64,000 nt of DNA from Methylocella tundrae (GTDB lineage: Bacteria; Pseudomonadota; Alphaproteobacteria; Rhizobiales; Beijerinckiaceae): assembly GCF_038024855.1 (NCBI RefSeq), contig NZ_CP139088.1, positions 239,953-303,952 of the forward strand. The letters are read 5' to 3'. The translations under genes and the position numbers were made by a program. Position 1 is the first letter of the stretch. The number at the start of each line of letters is the position of its first letter. The notes below the pieces were generated by a model. That model had not been told where the DNA came from and searched no databases. It worked only from the letters and a program-made list of their open reading frames with translations. Positions 37,360 through 46,518 of this stretch are shown one piece after another.

Positions 37360-38067
37360 TCATGCAGCGAGAACTGCATTCCAGATTTCGGGCGCGGTTT
37401 TGCCTTTGACGAGAAGCTTGGCGAGTTTGAATTGACCTTTTCTGATCCTATGCATCAGTTCGATGCCGGCTATGGTGATTGAGGCGCTCCGAAAGCGCTT
37501 CAATCCAAGCATTGGACCCAATCGAAGTTTGATCGATCGATGGTCCTGCTCGATCAGATTGTTGAGATATTTCGAGGACCTGATTTTGGTTCGCTTGCCG
37601 CGATGATGTTCGCCAAGGATTTCCCGGGCCGCCCGATGCGAAGCCTGATAGCCATCAAGCGTGATGGCGCGCGGCAGGCGCCCCTGGCTCTTGAACGCCC
37701 GACGGAAAAACGCCTTGGCGGCTGCGACATCCCGCTTGGCGCGGAGGAGGAAATCCACCGTCTTTCCTTGCTTGTCGACAGCGCGATAGAGGTAGGTCCA
37801 GCGGCCTTTGATCTTCACATAGCTCTCGTCGACGCGCCACGAGGCGCCGGCCCGGCAGGCGAAGCGGTTCCAGCGCTTTTCGAATTCCGGAACATCGCGC
37901 TGGATCCAGCGCATGATCGTCGTATGCGCCAGGGACATTCCCCGCTCAGCCATCATTTCCACGAGATCTCGAAAGCTAAGCTTGAACCGAAGATACCACC
38001 GGACGCAGAGGATGATGATCTCCCGGTCAAAATGGCGGCCCTTGAAAAGATCATCCATGCTCAGCAT
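37360..38067 (-). CDS. IS6-family transposase (copy B)
   Basis: Encodes the same 235-aa protein as 13284-13991, with intact DDE motifs (WRVDESYVKIKGRW, ITLDGYQASHRAA, NNLIEQDHRSIK). The upstream leader differs from copy A and is further broken by the IS1595 insertion 37 bp beyond the ATG, so its native promoter may be lost. Confidence 0.93.
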   Translation of the reverse strand: MLSMDDLFKGRHFDREIIILCVRWYLRFKLSFRDLVEMMAERGMSLAHTTIMRWIQRDVPEFEKRWNRFACRAGASWRVDESYVKIKGRWTYLYRAVDKQGKTVDFLLRAKRDVAAAKAFFRRAFKSQGRLPRAITLDGYQASHRAAREILGEHHRGKRTKIRSSKYLNNLIEQDHRSIKLRLGPMLGLKRFRSASITIAGIELMHRIRKGQFKLAKLLVKGKTAPEIWNAVLAA

Positions 38068-38103
38068 AGGGGTTCGCTTCTCTAAAAGGCACGTTTAGGC
38101 CAA

Positions 38104-39125
38104 AATGGGTATCCCCTTCACGCCCCTATAACACGTCCGCCGGAAACAATGAAACCGTAGGGCGCCGGACCGACGGCGACAGCTTGTTGGGCAAGGCGGT
38201 GAAAGAGCAAACCTCTTGCGTTTGAGCGGCGGCGGTTGAAGCGAAACGTGAATTCATCGAGGTAGTAATCGAGATGCTGTTGTTGAACACCACCCTGGAG
38301 CGTTCCGAGCAGCCACCGCTTGAGCAGCGCGGCGACGTTATGAACGCGCGGCATGACTTCGTGAGCTTGTTCGTCCCCGCCGCTGACGAACGTAACGCGA
38401 TGCTTGTAGCCCGCAACCGGGAGGCCGGCATAGCTTTTCCATCCGTCCGTGTGGATTGTTGCGCCAGGCTCCACGGTCTCTCGAATGAAGTCCAGCAGGC
38501 TTTCGGCGGAGACATCCTTGACGCGCCGCAGGCGGATGCGCCCGATTCCACGGCCGTTTTTCTCTGCTGCGACCACAACGATGGACTTTTTCTCGATCTC
38601 GCGGCACCGCTTGCCCTCTTCAGGGCCTCCAACGTAGGTTTCGTCGATCTCGATCTCGCCGGTAAGGCGATCACGGCCGGGCCGGACCATCGCTCTGCGC
38701 AGTTTGTGCATCCACGTCCAAGCCGTTTCGTAGCTGCCCAGGCCCAACACCCGCTGCAAGCCCAGGGCGCTGACGCCATTCTTGTGACTGGTGGTGAACC
38801 ACATCGCAAGGAACCATGTCCGCAACGGCTTGCGGGTGTCCTGGAATACCGTGCCGGCCGTCAGCGACGTGTTGCCATGGCAAGCCTTGCATCGAAATAC
38901 CCCGCGCGCCATTACCCAAGGCTCCCCGATAACCCCGCAACACCCGCAAACGAATCCGTCGGGCCACCGCAAGCGACGGATGTAGTCGCGACAACCCGTC
39001 TCAGTGCGGAACCATTCGTCCATTTCCTCGAATGTGCGCGGGTAATCAGCGCCAGAGGCCCGTTTTACATGTTCCATGGCGGCACAGCATCAGCTTTCGC
39101 TAGGGGCGTGAAGGGGATACCCGTT
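38104..39125. mobile_element. IS1595-family insertion sequence
   Basis: About 1,022 bp. The inner terminal repeat GGGTATCCCCTTCACGCCCC is perfect at both ends (38107 and 39122). Extending it by three bases leaves an 8-bp target duplication TAGGCCAA on both sides (38096-38103, 39126-39133), the normal size for this family. Removing it restores the IS6 right end, so it entered after that element. Confidence 0.9.
38118..39077 (-). CDS. IS1595-family transposase
   Basis: The 319-aa transposase has an N-terminal zinc ribbon (FVCGCCG...FRCKACHGNTSLTAGTVF) and the ISXO2-like DDE domain with EIEIDETYVGG, TIHTDGWKSYAGL and HNVAALLKRWLLGTLQGG-type acidic region ending in YYLDEFTFRFNRR. The reading frame fills nearly the whole element and appears intact. 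Confidence 0.92.
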   Translation of the reverse strand: MEHVKRASGADYPRTFEEMDEWFRTETGCRDYIRRLRWPDGFVCGCCGVIGEPWVMARGVFRCKACHGNTSLTAGTVFQDTRKPLRTWFLAMWFTTSHKNGVSALGLQRVLGLGSYETAWTWMHKLRRAMVRPGRDRLTGEIEIDETYVGGPEEGKRCREIEKKSIVVVAAEKNGRGIGRIRLRRVKDVSAESLLDFIRETVEPGATIHTDGWKSYAGLPVAGYKHRVTFVSGGDEQAHEVMPRVHNVAALLKRWLLGTLQGGVQQQHLDYYLDEFTFRFNRRRSNARGLLFHRLAQQAVAVGPAPYGFIVSGGRVIGA

Positions 39126-39357
39126 TAGGCCAAATATGCCGCGCTTTTGCCGCTTGCACCAGAACCTGCACCGCAACCAGCGAGGCCAACCAGCCTCGCA
39201 TCGAAGGCGAGCTGATCGATACCGCGACGAACTGAAAGAAGAGATCAACAAGACGCTCGAAACGCTCGGGCAACTCTCGCATCGGCGCGAGCAGAAGTTT
39301 ATGTAGTTAAGACTCCAGTTGACGCCGTTCGGATCGCTGGACCAATCGGAAAGGCCC

Positions 39358-40599
39358 ATGCTCACATTCGACCCTGTGATCCTCAGTCTCGCCGTCGCCC
39401 TCGGCATAGGCCTCCTGATCGGCACGGAGCGCGAACGCCGAAAGGGTGAAAGGCCCGCGCCCTCATCAGCCGGCATTCGCACGTTTACGCTTGCATCGTT
39501 GACCGGGGCGCTCAGCACCATCATTGGCGGCGAACTTTTGTTCGCGATCACGATAGGCGGGGCTTTCGCCTTGACCGCTTTCGCCTATTGGCGCGGTTTT
39601 AGGGACGATCCGGGACTTACCACGGAAGTCGCGCTCATTGTGACAGTCCTTCTCGGTGGACTCGCTATGACCCGCCCCGGTCTCGCCGCCGGCGTCGCTG
39701 TCGCGGTCACCATTGTCCTCATAGCCCGAACGCCGCTTCATCGCTTTGTACGTTCCGTTCTCAGCGAAGACGAAATCAAGGATGCGCTGATGTTCGGCGC
39801 CGCCACGCTGATTGTTTTGCCGCTCCTTCCGAACGAGCAAATGGGGCCTTTTGACGCCCTTAATCCCCATGCGATCTTGGTCATCGTGATCCTCGTCATG
39901 GCGATCGGCGCGCTCGGCCACATAGCGGTCCGCCTTCTCGGCGCCCATTTCGGCCTGCCGATCGCGGGGCTCGCATCGGGATTCATCTCCAGCATCGCGA
40001 CAACTGGCGCCATGGGCGCGCGCGCCGCCAAAATGCCGGAGCTTGTCTGGCCGGCCGCCGCCGGCGCGGCCTTATCGTCGGTGGCGACCATCTTAGAGCT
40101 GGCCTTGCTGATCGCCGTAACCAATCTTGCGACCCTGCAGGCGCTTTTTGTTCCCCTCGCTTGCGCGGGCGCAACGGCCGCCGCTTATGGCATTGCCTTA
40201 GCGATCCGAGCCATTCAGGAAAATCAGGCGGAACCGGACGAGCGCGGGCGGGCTTTCAGCCTGTGGACAGCGTTAATTTTCGCCGCGATGCTCAGCGGGA
40301 TCTTGCTCGCATCAAGAGCCCTCAACACATGGTTCGGCGTGACGGGCGTCATCGCGGCGGCTGCGATCGCCGGCTTCGCAAATGCGGATCCGGCGGCAAT
40401 TTCCGTCGCGGCATTGGTCGGGTCCGGCCAGATATCGACAGCCGACGCCGCGCTTACCATCCTGATCGCATTCTCGACAAACACAATCGCCAAGCTCATT
40501 CTCAGCATTGTCAGCGGCGGGACGGCGTTCGCCCTTCGCATCATTCCTGGATTGATATTGATGGTGCTGGCGGCTTGGGCAGGGTGGTGGCTGCGCTGA
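39358..40599 (+). CDS. MgtC/SapB-family membrane protein with DUF4010 domain
   Basis: The 413-aa protein has an N-terminal MgtC-like segment (LAVALGIGLLIGTERERRKGE, IRTFTLASLTGALSTIIGG) followed by a long DUF4010 membrane domain (GLASGFISSIATTGAMGARAAKMPE, IAGFANADPAAISVAALVGSGQIS). There are about twelve hydrophobic segments. MgtC proteins relate to Mg2+ limitation and acid survival, but the function of this two-domain form is unknown. The ATG at 39358 follows GGAAAGG. It stands alone between insertion sequences and looks intact. Confidence 0.85.
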   Translation: MLTFDPVILSLAVALGIGLLIGTERERRKGERPAPSSAGIRTFTLASLTGALSTIIGGELLFAITIGGAFALTAFAYWRGFRDDPGLTTEVALIVTVLLGGLAMTRPGLAAGVAVAVTIVLIARTPLHRFVRSVLSEDEIKDALMFGAATLIVLPLLPNEQMGPFDALNPHAILVIVILVMAIGALGHIAVRLLGAHFGLPIAGLASGFISSIATTGAMGARAAKMPELVWPAAAGAALSSVATILELALLIAVTNLATLQALFVPLACAGATAAAYGIALAIRAIQENQAEPDERGRAFSLWTALIFAAMLSGILLASRALNTWFGVTGVIAAAAIAGFANADPAAISVAALVGSGQISTADAALTILIAFSTNTIAKLILSIVSGGTAFALRIIPGLILMVLAAWAGWWLR

Positions 40600-40639
40600 T
40601 ACGCCTTGACGATCGTCGCCTCGACCTGTCGATTGCCCC

Positions 40640-40965
40640 TGATAGGCGTTGCCGAATAGCCGGCCCTGCCGTCACAATCTCGTAGCCTATCTTCACGCCT
40701 ATATCGACGGCTGCGGGCTCGCTGACGATCCAAAAGGCCCGCTGTTCCGCCTCGATCGACCGAGACACAAGGAAGCTCATCACGACGCCCCTGCCCCAAG
40801 CCAAGACCTACGCCATGATCCACCGCCGCGCCGCGGTGGCCGAGATCGAAACGAAGATCCGCAATCACACGTTCCGCGCCACGGGCATCACCGCCTATCT
40901 CAAGAACGGCGGGACGCTCGAAAAGGCCGCCACCATGGCGAACCATGCGCGGTCAGGAGCTCGTC
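40640..40965 (+). pseudogene. Tyrosine recombinase/integrase C-terminal remnant
   Basis: NLVAYLHAYIDGCGLADDPKGPLFR, then after a frame change [42 protein letters not shown] and [24 protein letters not shown] is the H-x-x-R box of tyrosine integrases. The N-terminus and the final catalytic Tyr region (after MANHA) are missing, so it is a relic. Confidence 0.75.
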
Positions 40966-41094
40966 GCCAAATAGCGCGCAGGCGCGAGAGATTGTGGCTC
41001 ATCGCCGACTGTCCAACGCCGATGCGCGCGGCGGCTCGGGTGACGCTGCGCTCTGAAAGCAAAGCGTCGAGGGCTCGCGGTAGGGACGCTCATT

Positions 41095-41330
41095 TCTGAG
41101 CGCCCCCCGCACGGAACCGGACGTGCCCAATTCGGGCATCCGGCTCCCACCCCGGGTGTTCGACGGCGAAGCGTTCGCTTGGCCAGGGATGAAGGATAAG
41201 CGGCATTGGGAGCCAGTCATTCGCCAGTTTCGTCATTCGCGCCCAGGTCATCGTGTCTTTTTGGCTCCGACGCCGAAGCGCTCTATACCAGAAAGTGATG
41301 ATGAACAGACGCCGCACGGTTGGATCAAGC
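41095..41330 (-). pseudogene. 3' remnant of a group II intron (maturase C-terminus and intron tail)
   Basis: Minus strand reads RRLFIITFWYRALRRRSQKDTMTW, KLANDWLPMPLILHPWPSERF and HPGWEPDARIGHVRFRAGGAQ, the standard C-terminus of bacterial group II intron ORFs. The adjoining GAGCCGGATGCCCG... GCACGTCCGGTTC resembles the following intron RNA segment. The rest of the intron is gone. Confidence 0.7.
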
Positions 41331-41335
41331 CCGCG

Positions 41336-41421
41336 TCGGAAGCTCAGGGTAAACCGGACATAGAGTCAGATCGCCTGCTGGATGATCTCGGGAGGGAAGC
41401 GGTAGCCGCTATAAGTGGACG
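41336..41421 (-). pseudogene. N-terminal scrap of another IS6-family transposase
   Basis: The minus strand reads YSGYRFPPEIIQQAI, a stop in place of a Trp, then LYVRFTLSFR, the opening of IS6/IS240-type transposases. Only about 28 codons remain, joined to the group II intron remnant. Confidence 0.5.
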
Positions 41422-41795
41422 ATCACGACCTCCATGCCCAGTTCTTGAAAAGTCTATATCAATCGGAAAACGCTTGACTGCTGAAACGGAATGGCGCCGC
41501 ACAATGCCAAATAGAGCAACTGACGCAGCGCCTCCGGAGGGCGCACTCGGGCGGGTCGGCGCGATCCGATCAGATGAGCGTCCCGGCGCCCGCGTCTTTA
41601 TCGGCATCAGAGTTGATCCAGAGATTGCCCGGCAGTTCGCAACAATCGCGCGTTCGCTTGAAATTTACCCTGTTCGGCTTATCCGCGCTGCGGATATTCA
41701 TCTCACTCTGGTTCCGCCATGGACCGAAACGAACATCGCCGACGCCGTCGAGGGACTGCGTCATGCGCTCCAGCCTTTTGGCAGCTTCAACCTAG

Positions 41796-42659
41796 ATCGT
41801 AGTGACGAATTCCTCGCTGGAGGGATTCTCGGCGGTCGTTTTCCATGATTCAAGGCTGATTTTTGGAGATCAGCTCTGATGATTCGGGATGTCGATGCGC
41901 TACGCGACGATCAATGGGAGCGGCTTTGCGACCTCGTGCCGGGCGGCAGGGCCGGTCAGCGCGGGCCGCGCTGTGATAACCGGCGCTTCGTCGATGCGCT
42001 GTTATGGATGGCCCGCTCGGGCGGGCGCTGGCGCGACCTGCCCGAGCGCTTCGGCGACCATCAAGCGGTGAAACGACGCTATTACCGCTGGATCGAGCGA
42101 GGCGCGTTGGATGGGTTTCTGAAAGCGCTCACCACCGAAGCCGACCTCGAATGGCTGATGATCGATTCAACCATCGTGCGGGCTCACCAGCACGCTGCCG
42201 GCGCAAGAATCGCCAAAGGGGGGCGGATGCCCAAGGTTTGGGGCGATCTCGCGGTGGCCTGAGCACCAAGATCCACGCCGCGACCGACGCGCTCGGCAAT
42301 CCCGTCCGCCTGCTGTTCGGGCCAGGCCAGCGCAACGACATCACCAAGGCGCACGCCCTGATCGAAGGCTTCGAGGCCGAAGCCGTCATCGCCGACAAGG
42401 GTTATGACGCCAATCACTTGCGCCAGGCTGTCCTCGAATGCGGGGCCAAACCCGTCATCCCATCGAAAGCCAATCGCCGCGCGCCGCTCCACTACGACAA
42501 GGCGCTCTACAAGGAGCGCAATCTCGTCGAGCGTTTCTTCAACAAGTTGAAGCAGTTTCGACGGGTCGCGACAAGATACGACAAGCTCATCGCCAACTAC
42601 CGAGGCTTCGTTCTCCTCGCCGCTATCGCCATAGTGCTAAGGTAAATCGTCACTACGAC
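41796..42659. mobile_element. IS5-family insertion sequence, copy A (in thpR)
   Basis: The element is 864 bp with ends ATCGTAGTGACGAATT and the inverted GTCGTAGTGACGATTT, flanked on both sides by CTAG (41792-41795 and 42660-42663), consistent with a 2-4 bp duplication at a CTAG target. It carries two overlapping frames. Copy B at 47696 is the same length, in the same orientation, with the same CTAG flanks and one noticed base difference (G/T at 42471 versus 48371 region). Confidence 0.9.
41879..42645 (+). CDS. IS5-family transposase made by -1 frameshifting (copy A)
   Basis: Frame one (41879-42262) holds the N-terminus (MIRDVDALRDDQWERLCDLV, RSGGRWRDLPERFG) and first Asp (LMIDSTIVRAHQHAAG). 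Frame two carries GRSRGGLSTKIHAATDAL, second Asp in AVIADKGYDANHL, and Glu in LYKERNLVERFFNKLK, ending at 42645. The frames overlap at AAAGGGGGGC (about 42216), a slippery run allowing a -1 shift, as in IS427-group elements. Both copies keep it, so it is functional design, not damage. Confidence 0.88.
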
Positions 42660-43087
42660 CTAGTTTTCGAGCTATTGCATTATGCGCCAACCCTTGAATG
42701 GCCAAAATTCTTATGGGCGGAGTGCGCCGCTACAGATGAGCTTCGTGGACTGCAAAAACACCTTCTCGCTGCCTTCAATCAAACAGACGAAAAACCATTT
42801 AGGCCGCATGTGACGCTTGCGCGTATCCGGAAAGAAGGACGAATGATCGCTCACGAGCACCCAATTGATCAGAGATTGGCGTACACGCAGCAGGTTCAGT
42901 CCATTGAATTCTTTCGATCTCCGGAACGAGACAATGGCGGCTATCAGGTTATTGCATCGCTTCCGCTTAGCAAGGTTGTCGGTCACTGTTAGCCTTTTCA
43001 TGCATTCTTGATATGTCTCAATGTGGCTCTAGGTCTGCTCGTATAGATTGGTCAATCGGCTTCGCTTCACGGACCTAGAGTTTAGCC

Positions 43088-43735
43088 ATGGACGACTTTG
43101 GCGCCGAGATCTCTCAACATGTTTGGGAGACGAAATACCAATACATTGGCCGTGACATGCGGGAGCAAACGGTCGCCGACACATGGCGGCGGATCGCCCA
43201 TGCGCTCGCAATGATCGAACCCAAGGATGCGGCAGCCTGGGAAGATCGTTTTTTCGCCATCTTGCAAGATTTCAGGTTCCTGCCCGGCGGTCGCATTCAG
43301 GCTGGGGCTGGGACCGAGCGCAACGTCACGCTCTTCAACTGCTTCGTCATGGGAACGATTGAGGATTCGATCCTTAGTATCTTCCACGCCTTGCAAGAAA
43401 GCGCCGTGACCATGCAGCAGGGCGGCGGCATCGGGTGCGACTTCTCGACCTTGCGCCCGCGGGGCGCGCGGGCGCGCGGCGTCGGCAGCACGGCCTCCGG
43501 TCCCGTCTCCTTCATGCGGGTATGGGACGCGATGTGCGCCACGATCCTTTCCACTGGCGCACGCCGCGGCGCCATGATGGCGACGCTTCGCTGCGACCAC
43601 ACTGACATTGAAGAGTTTATCCGCGCCAAACAGCAGCCGGGCCAGCTCCGCCATTTCAATCTCTCTGTTCTTGTAACGGATTCGTTCATGGCCGCAGTAC
43701 GCGCCGATTGGGAATGGCCGCTCGTGTTTCCCGCT
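43088..43735 (+). pseudogene. nrdJ: Adenosylcobalamin-dependent ribonucleotide reductase, N-terminal fragment
   Basis: The start matches class II (B12-dependent) reductases: ISQHVWETKYQYIGRDMREQTV, FLPGGRIQAGAGTERNVTLFN, CFVMGTIEDSI, MQQGGGIGCDFSTLRP, ILSTGARRGAMMATLRCDH. About 215 of the expected 600-1,000 residues are present, ending at EWPLVFP where the sequence joins an inverted rtcB fragment. The radical-site and C-terminal cysteines are lost. Confidence 0.85.
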
Positions 43736-44123
43736 GCGGCGGGATCTGGCGGGACAGTGAGTCAGCGAGCGTCTTCTGGACGAGCAGAGTATCGGTGACG
43801 GACAAGCCGGTCAGCATGGTGCGCACGCCGCAGGAGATGTCGAAGCCGACGCCGCCTGCTGATACGACGCCGCCCTGCTCCGGGTCGAAGGCTGCGACGC
43901 CGCCGATCGGGAAACCGTAACCCCAATGGGCGTCCGGCATGACGTAGGAGCCCTGGACGATTCCCGGCAGCTTCGAGACGTTGACAGCCTGTTCGTAGAC
44001 CTTGTCGTCCATGCCGCTGATCAGGCTTTCATCGGCGTAAATGATTGCGGGCACATGCATTGAGCCCTGGGGCTCGATGCGCCAGGTCGTGGCGTCGACG
44101 CGCGTGAAACGAGCAGGGTCCAT
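43735..44123 (-). pseudogene. rtcB: RNA-splicing ligase RtcB, N-terminal fragment
   Basis: [61 protein letters not shown] and [11 protein letters not shown] are the N-terminal RtcB blocks, with the metal-binding D-I-S-C. The gene ends at [11 protein letters not shown], where intact proteins continue with GVGSTG and the guanylylated His much later. It is cut at the same point as nrdJ, tail to tail. Archease lies 12 bp upstream in the same orientation. Confidence 0.85.
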
Positions 44124-44135
44124 CGGGCTTCTCCT

Positions 44136-44609
44136 TCAGACGTCTACGACGCAGCCTGCTGTCCAGATTCCATTGTCGTCCAGGCCGACTTTCAGCGCCG
44201 TGTAGGTCGCGCCTTTCGGCTCGCAGGCAGGGCGATGCCGCGCAACATCGACGGGCTCACCCCATAACCTCCCCTCAAGGCGCAAGTTTTCGACGCGCGA
44301 CTCTGTGGCCTGCAAGCCTTCGATGCGCACAGCGAAGCGCCCGAACAACATCCGCCGCACGGCCATTTCGTAGATGATCGTGTTGAGCCATTCGACGAAT
44401 AAGAGCTCGACGTCCGGCGACTCACATCTCACCTCGACCAGAAGCTTGGGCGCGACCTTGGCCTGCGTGACGGTGGCGGTGAGTGCGTAAGCCGCCTCTT
44501 CGAACGCTTCCGCCGCCGTCCGACCGATCCCCCGCACGCCAATGTCCGCGTCGTGCGGAAAGTGCTCCCATTTGGCGCTATTCGCAGCTGGCTCGATGCA
44601 TTCGATCAT
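44136..44609 (-). CDS. Archease, RtcB activator
   Basis: The 157-aa protein has WEHFPHDADIGVRGIGRTAAEAFEEAAYALTA (metal-binding Asp/His N-terminus of archease), VELLFVEWLNTIIYEMAVRRMLF, and a C-terminal ATYTALKVGLD... VVDV. Archease speeds RtcB guanylylation. It starts at MIECIEPAAN behind GGAG with seven bases of spacing. The gene is intact while its partner rtcB is truncated, so it may be an orphan unless another rtcB exists in the genome. Confidence 0.88.
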   Translation of the reverse strand: MIECIEPAANSAKWEHFPHDADIGVRGIGRTAAEAFEEAAYALTATVTQAKVAPKLLVEVRCESPDVELLFVEWLNTIIYEMAVRRMLFGRFAVRIEGLQATESRVENLRLEGRLWGEPVDVARHRPACEPKGATYTALKVGLDDNGIWTAGCVVDV

Positions 44610-44990
44610 GCCCGCACTCCGTGGTTTCCGAGCAACTTCACCGTGCTCGTCTCCGGTTCTCACCGATTTTCTTGGCGAAGGTCACGCAGGAACCGACGGC
44701 CAGCGGGGGGGAAGCGCTCATCTCGTAGAGTGCGCCCGTGCGGTGATGCTCATGCGGTTCTTTGAGCACGAGCCGGCAAGCCGCAGGACGTAACAGAGCC
44801 AGTCGTGACGAAGGATGTCATAGCTCCTGTTCTGGTTATTGACGCATATCAAGCTGCATCAAACAATTCATGAACAGGCCCTAATCGCTTGTGAAGGACC
44901 GGCCTTGACGCTATCGGGTCGCCAAGACGTCTCCGCGTCGAACTCCCGAACGCTCCGTTTCTCACCACATCGCACGATCTGCGGAAAAGT
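44610..44990. other. Intergenic region
   Basis: About 380 bp between archease and the phoU stop. Short frames show no recognisable family; probably eroded sequence. Confidence 0.4.
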
Positions 44991-45683
44991 TTATTTACTG
45001 TTCAGCTCTACATGGGGACGCTCGGTTAAAAGAGTATGCCCGTGCACGATGTAATAGACCGTCTCCGCAACGTTGGTGAGATGGTCGCCAATGCGCTCGA
45101 TGCCTTTCGCGCAAAACAGCATATGTGTGCAGAATGTAATATTGCGCGGGTTCTCTATCATATATGTGAGCAGCTCGCGAAACATCGAATTATGCAGGGC
45201 ATCGATCTCTTGATCCTTGCGCCATACCTCTAGCGCTGCGGCGTCATCACGTCGTTCGTAGCTTTGGGTCACCCGCGTCAATTGCGCGAGCGCGAGCTGC
45301 GCCATTCGCTGGAGCTGCAGAACGACGTCATCAATATGGGTCTCACCATTCAGGAGCACTGCCCGCCTCGCGAGAGTCTCCGCAAGATCTCCGATCCGTT
45401 CGAGATCACTCGAGATACGCAATGCACCGACGATCGCCCTCAAATCGATTGCCATCGGTTGCCGCCGCGCAATGGCGGCGACCGCTTTTTCCTCGATTTC
45501 TCTCTGCAGCGCGTCGATCTGATCATCGGCCGCTATCACTTGCTTGGCGAGCGCAACGTCGCGCTTCGTGAGTGCCTCGATGGCTTGCACGATCTGCGTC
45601 TCGTTGAGACGGCTCATCTCCGCGATCTTGAGCTCAAGTTCTCGCAGGTCCGTGTCGTATGCTCGCGCTATATGTTCGATCAT
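44991..45683 (-). CDS. phoU: Phosphate transport regulator PhoU
   Basis: The 230-aa protein consists of two PhoU three-helix repeats: LEL-KIAEMSRLNETQIVQAIEAL ... RRQPMAIDLRAIVGALRISSDLERIGDLAE, and MAQLALAQLTRVTQ ... LTYMIENPRNITFCTHMLFCAKGIERIGDHLTNVAE, with the E-R-I-G-D metal motif in each. PhoU restrains PhoR/PhoB signalling and Pst transport when phosphate is ample. The start MIEHIARAYD follows GGAG. No pst genes are nearby, so it is probably a second copy or linked to the RNA-repair group. Confidence 0.9.
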   Translation of the reverse strand: MIEHIARAYDTDLRELELKIAEMSRLNETQIVQAIEALTKRDVALAKQVIAADDQIDALQREIEEKAVAAIARRQPMAIDLRAIVGALRISSDLERIGDLAETLARRAVLLNGETHIDDVVLQLQRMAQLALAQLTRVTQSYERRDDAAALEVWRKDQEIDALHNSMFRELLTYMIENPRNITFCTHMLFCAKGIERIGDHLTNVAETVYYIVHGHTLLTERPHVELNSK

Positions 45684-45956
45684 GACGATCTCCGCTGACT
45701 CAAACGCGGTTCTTTGGCCGCGGACGGTTGAGAGCAATCAAGGATGAGCCCTTCATGCGGGAGGGCGGCAAGCGGGTGGGATCTGATACAAACCTCCAAG
45801 CGAGAGACAGTCCTTTTCAGCCATGCCTATGCGCTGCCACTATGACGTGATCTTCGCGCGGTTGCCAGTGCTCACGCGAGCTATCGCGCAACGCTCACTC
45901 ATCTCCGCCATCCCGGAGTCCATTGGGCAAATCAGAGGGCACTGTCAACGGCTGCG

Positions 45957-46417
45957 TCAGAGCCGGCTGATTTCGAATTCCTCGCAGGAATAATCCAGCA
46001 TCGAGAGGCCTTCCTCCAGGAAATCGGGCAGCAGCGGGGTGCCTAGAAGATAGTCGGCCGTCCGTTCATTGTGAGCGCCAGCCGCCTCCTCGCGCACTGT
46101 TGCCCAATCATTGGCAGAATAGTCCCCCCGCCCTAGCCACGCGAGCGCCACGAGATCAATTTGTTCGTCCTCCGACAACGAATTGATGAGAGATGTGAGC
46201 TCTTCGACGACAGGGTCGTCGCCGTGATCTTCGAGGACAGCGGCGCCCATGTCATCGGAGGGATTCGATCCCGGATCCGGCTCAGTCACTTCATCTTTGG
46301 CGTCGAATTCGCGCGCCTTAATGATAATAAAGCAGCTTTTTCGGGCGAGATCGTAAGGGTTACTTCGTTTTCATTCTCGCTTATCGACTTGTCTGTTTGG
46401 CTTGATCGTTCTTCCAT
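45957..46417 (-). pseudogene. DUF3775 protein with a single-base frameshift
   Basis: The 3' part reads IIIKAREFDAKDEVTEPDPG, EQIDLVALAWLGRGDYSAND and AHNERTADYLLGTPLLPDFLEEG, the DUF3775 signature. The expected N-terminus (EVTLTISPEKAA) lies in another frame from an ATG at 46415-46417 behind AGGTG. One T missing near 46330 separates them. A shorter GTG start at 46289 could still make the C-terminal 110 residues. The family function is unknown. Confidence 0.65.
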
Positions 46418-46518
46418 GATCATCACCTGAGGTTCCGCGTTCTATCTCGCCGCTTTGAGCGGGACGCTCCGAGAATTAGCTGAATATCATCTGACGCTGA
46501 AGCGGCGTGGAGTTCTTT

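Larger units (their letters stand above)
37302..39166. mobile_element. IS6-family insertion sequence, copy B, interrupted by an IS1595-family element
   Basis: The left end GGCTCCGGTGCAAAC and ~785 bp match copy A, in the same orientation. After GGGGTTCGCTT the sequence departs from copy A (TCTAAAAGG versus GCTCCAAAGG), and the right end is a related but different GGTTCTGGTGCAAGC (reverse complement at 39152-39166). The IS1595-family element sits inside this right end. The mosaic suggests recombination between two related IS6 elements. Confidence 0.85.
41504..42992 (+). pseudogene. thpR: RNA 2',3'-cyclic phosphodiesterase (2'-5' RNA ligase family) split by IS5
   Basis: The 5' part reads RVFIGIRVDPEIARQF and AADIHLTLVPPW (first H-x-T motif). 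The 3' part after the insertion reads LVFELLHYAPTLEWPKFLWAE and KPFRPHVTLARI (second H-x-T motif). Deleting the IS5 element plus one CTAG copy joins them in frame (...SFNL|VFELL...) to give about 206 residues, normal for ThpR. The enzyme opens 2',3'-cyclic phosphate ends of RNA. This allele is inactive. It neighbours rtcB and archease remnants, an RNA end-repair context. Confidence 0.87.
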
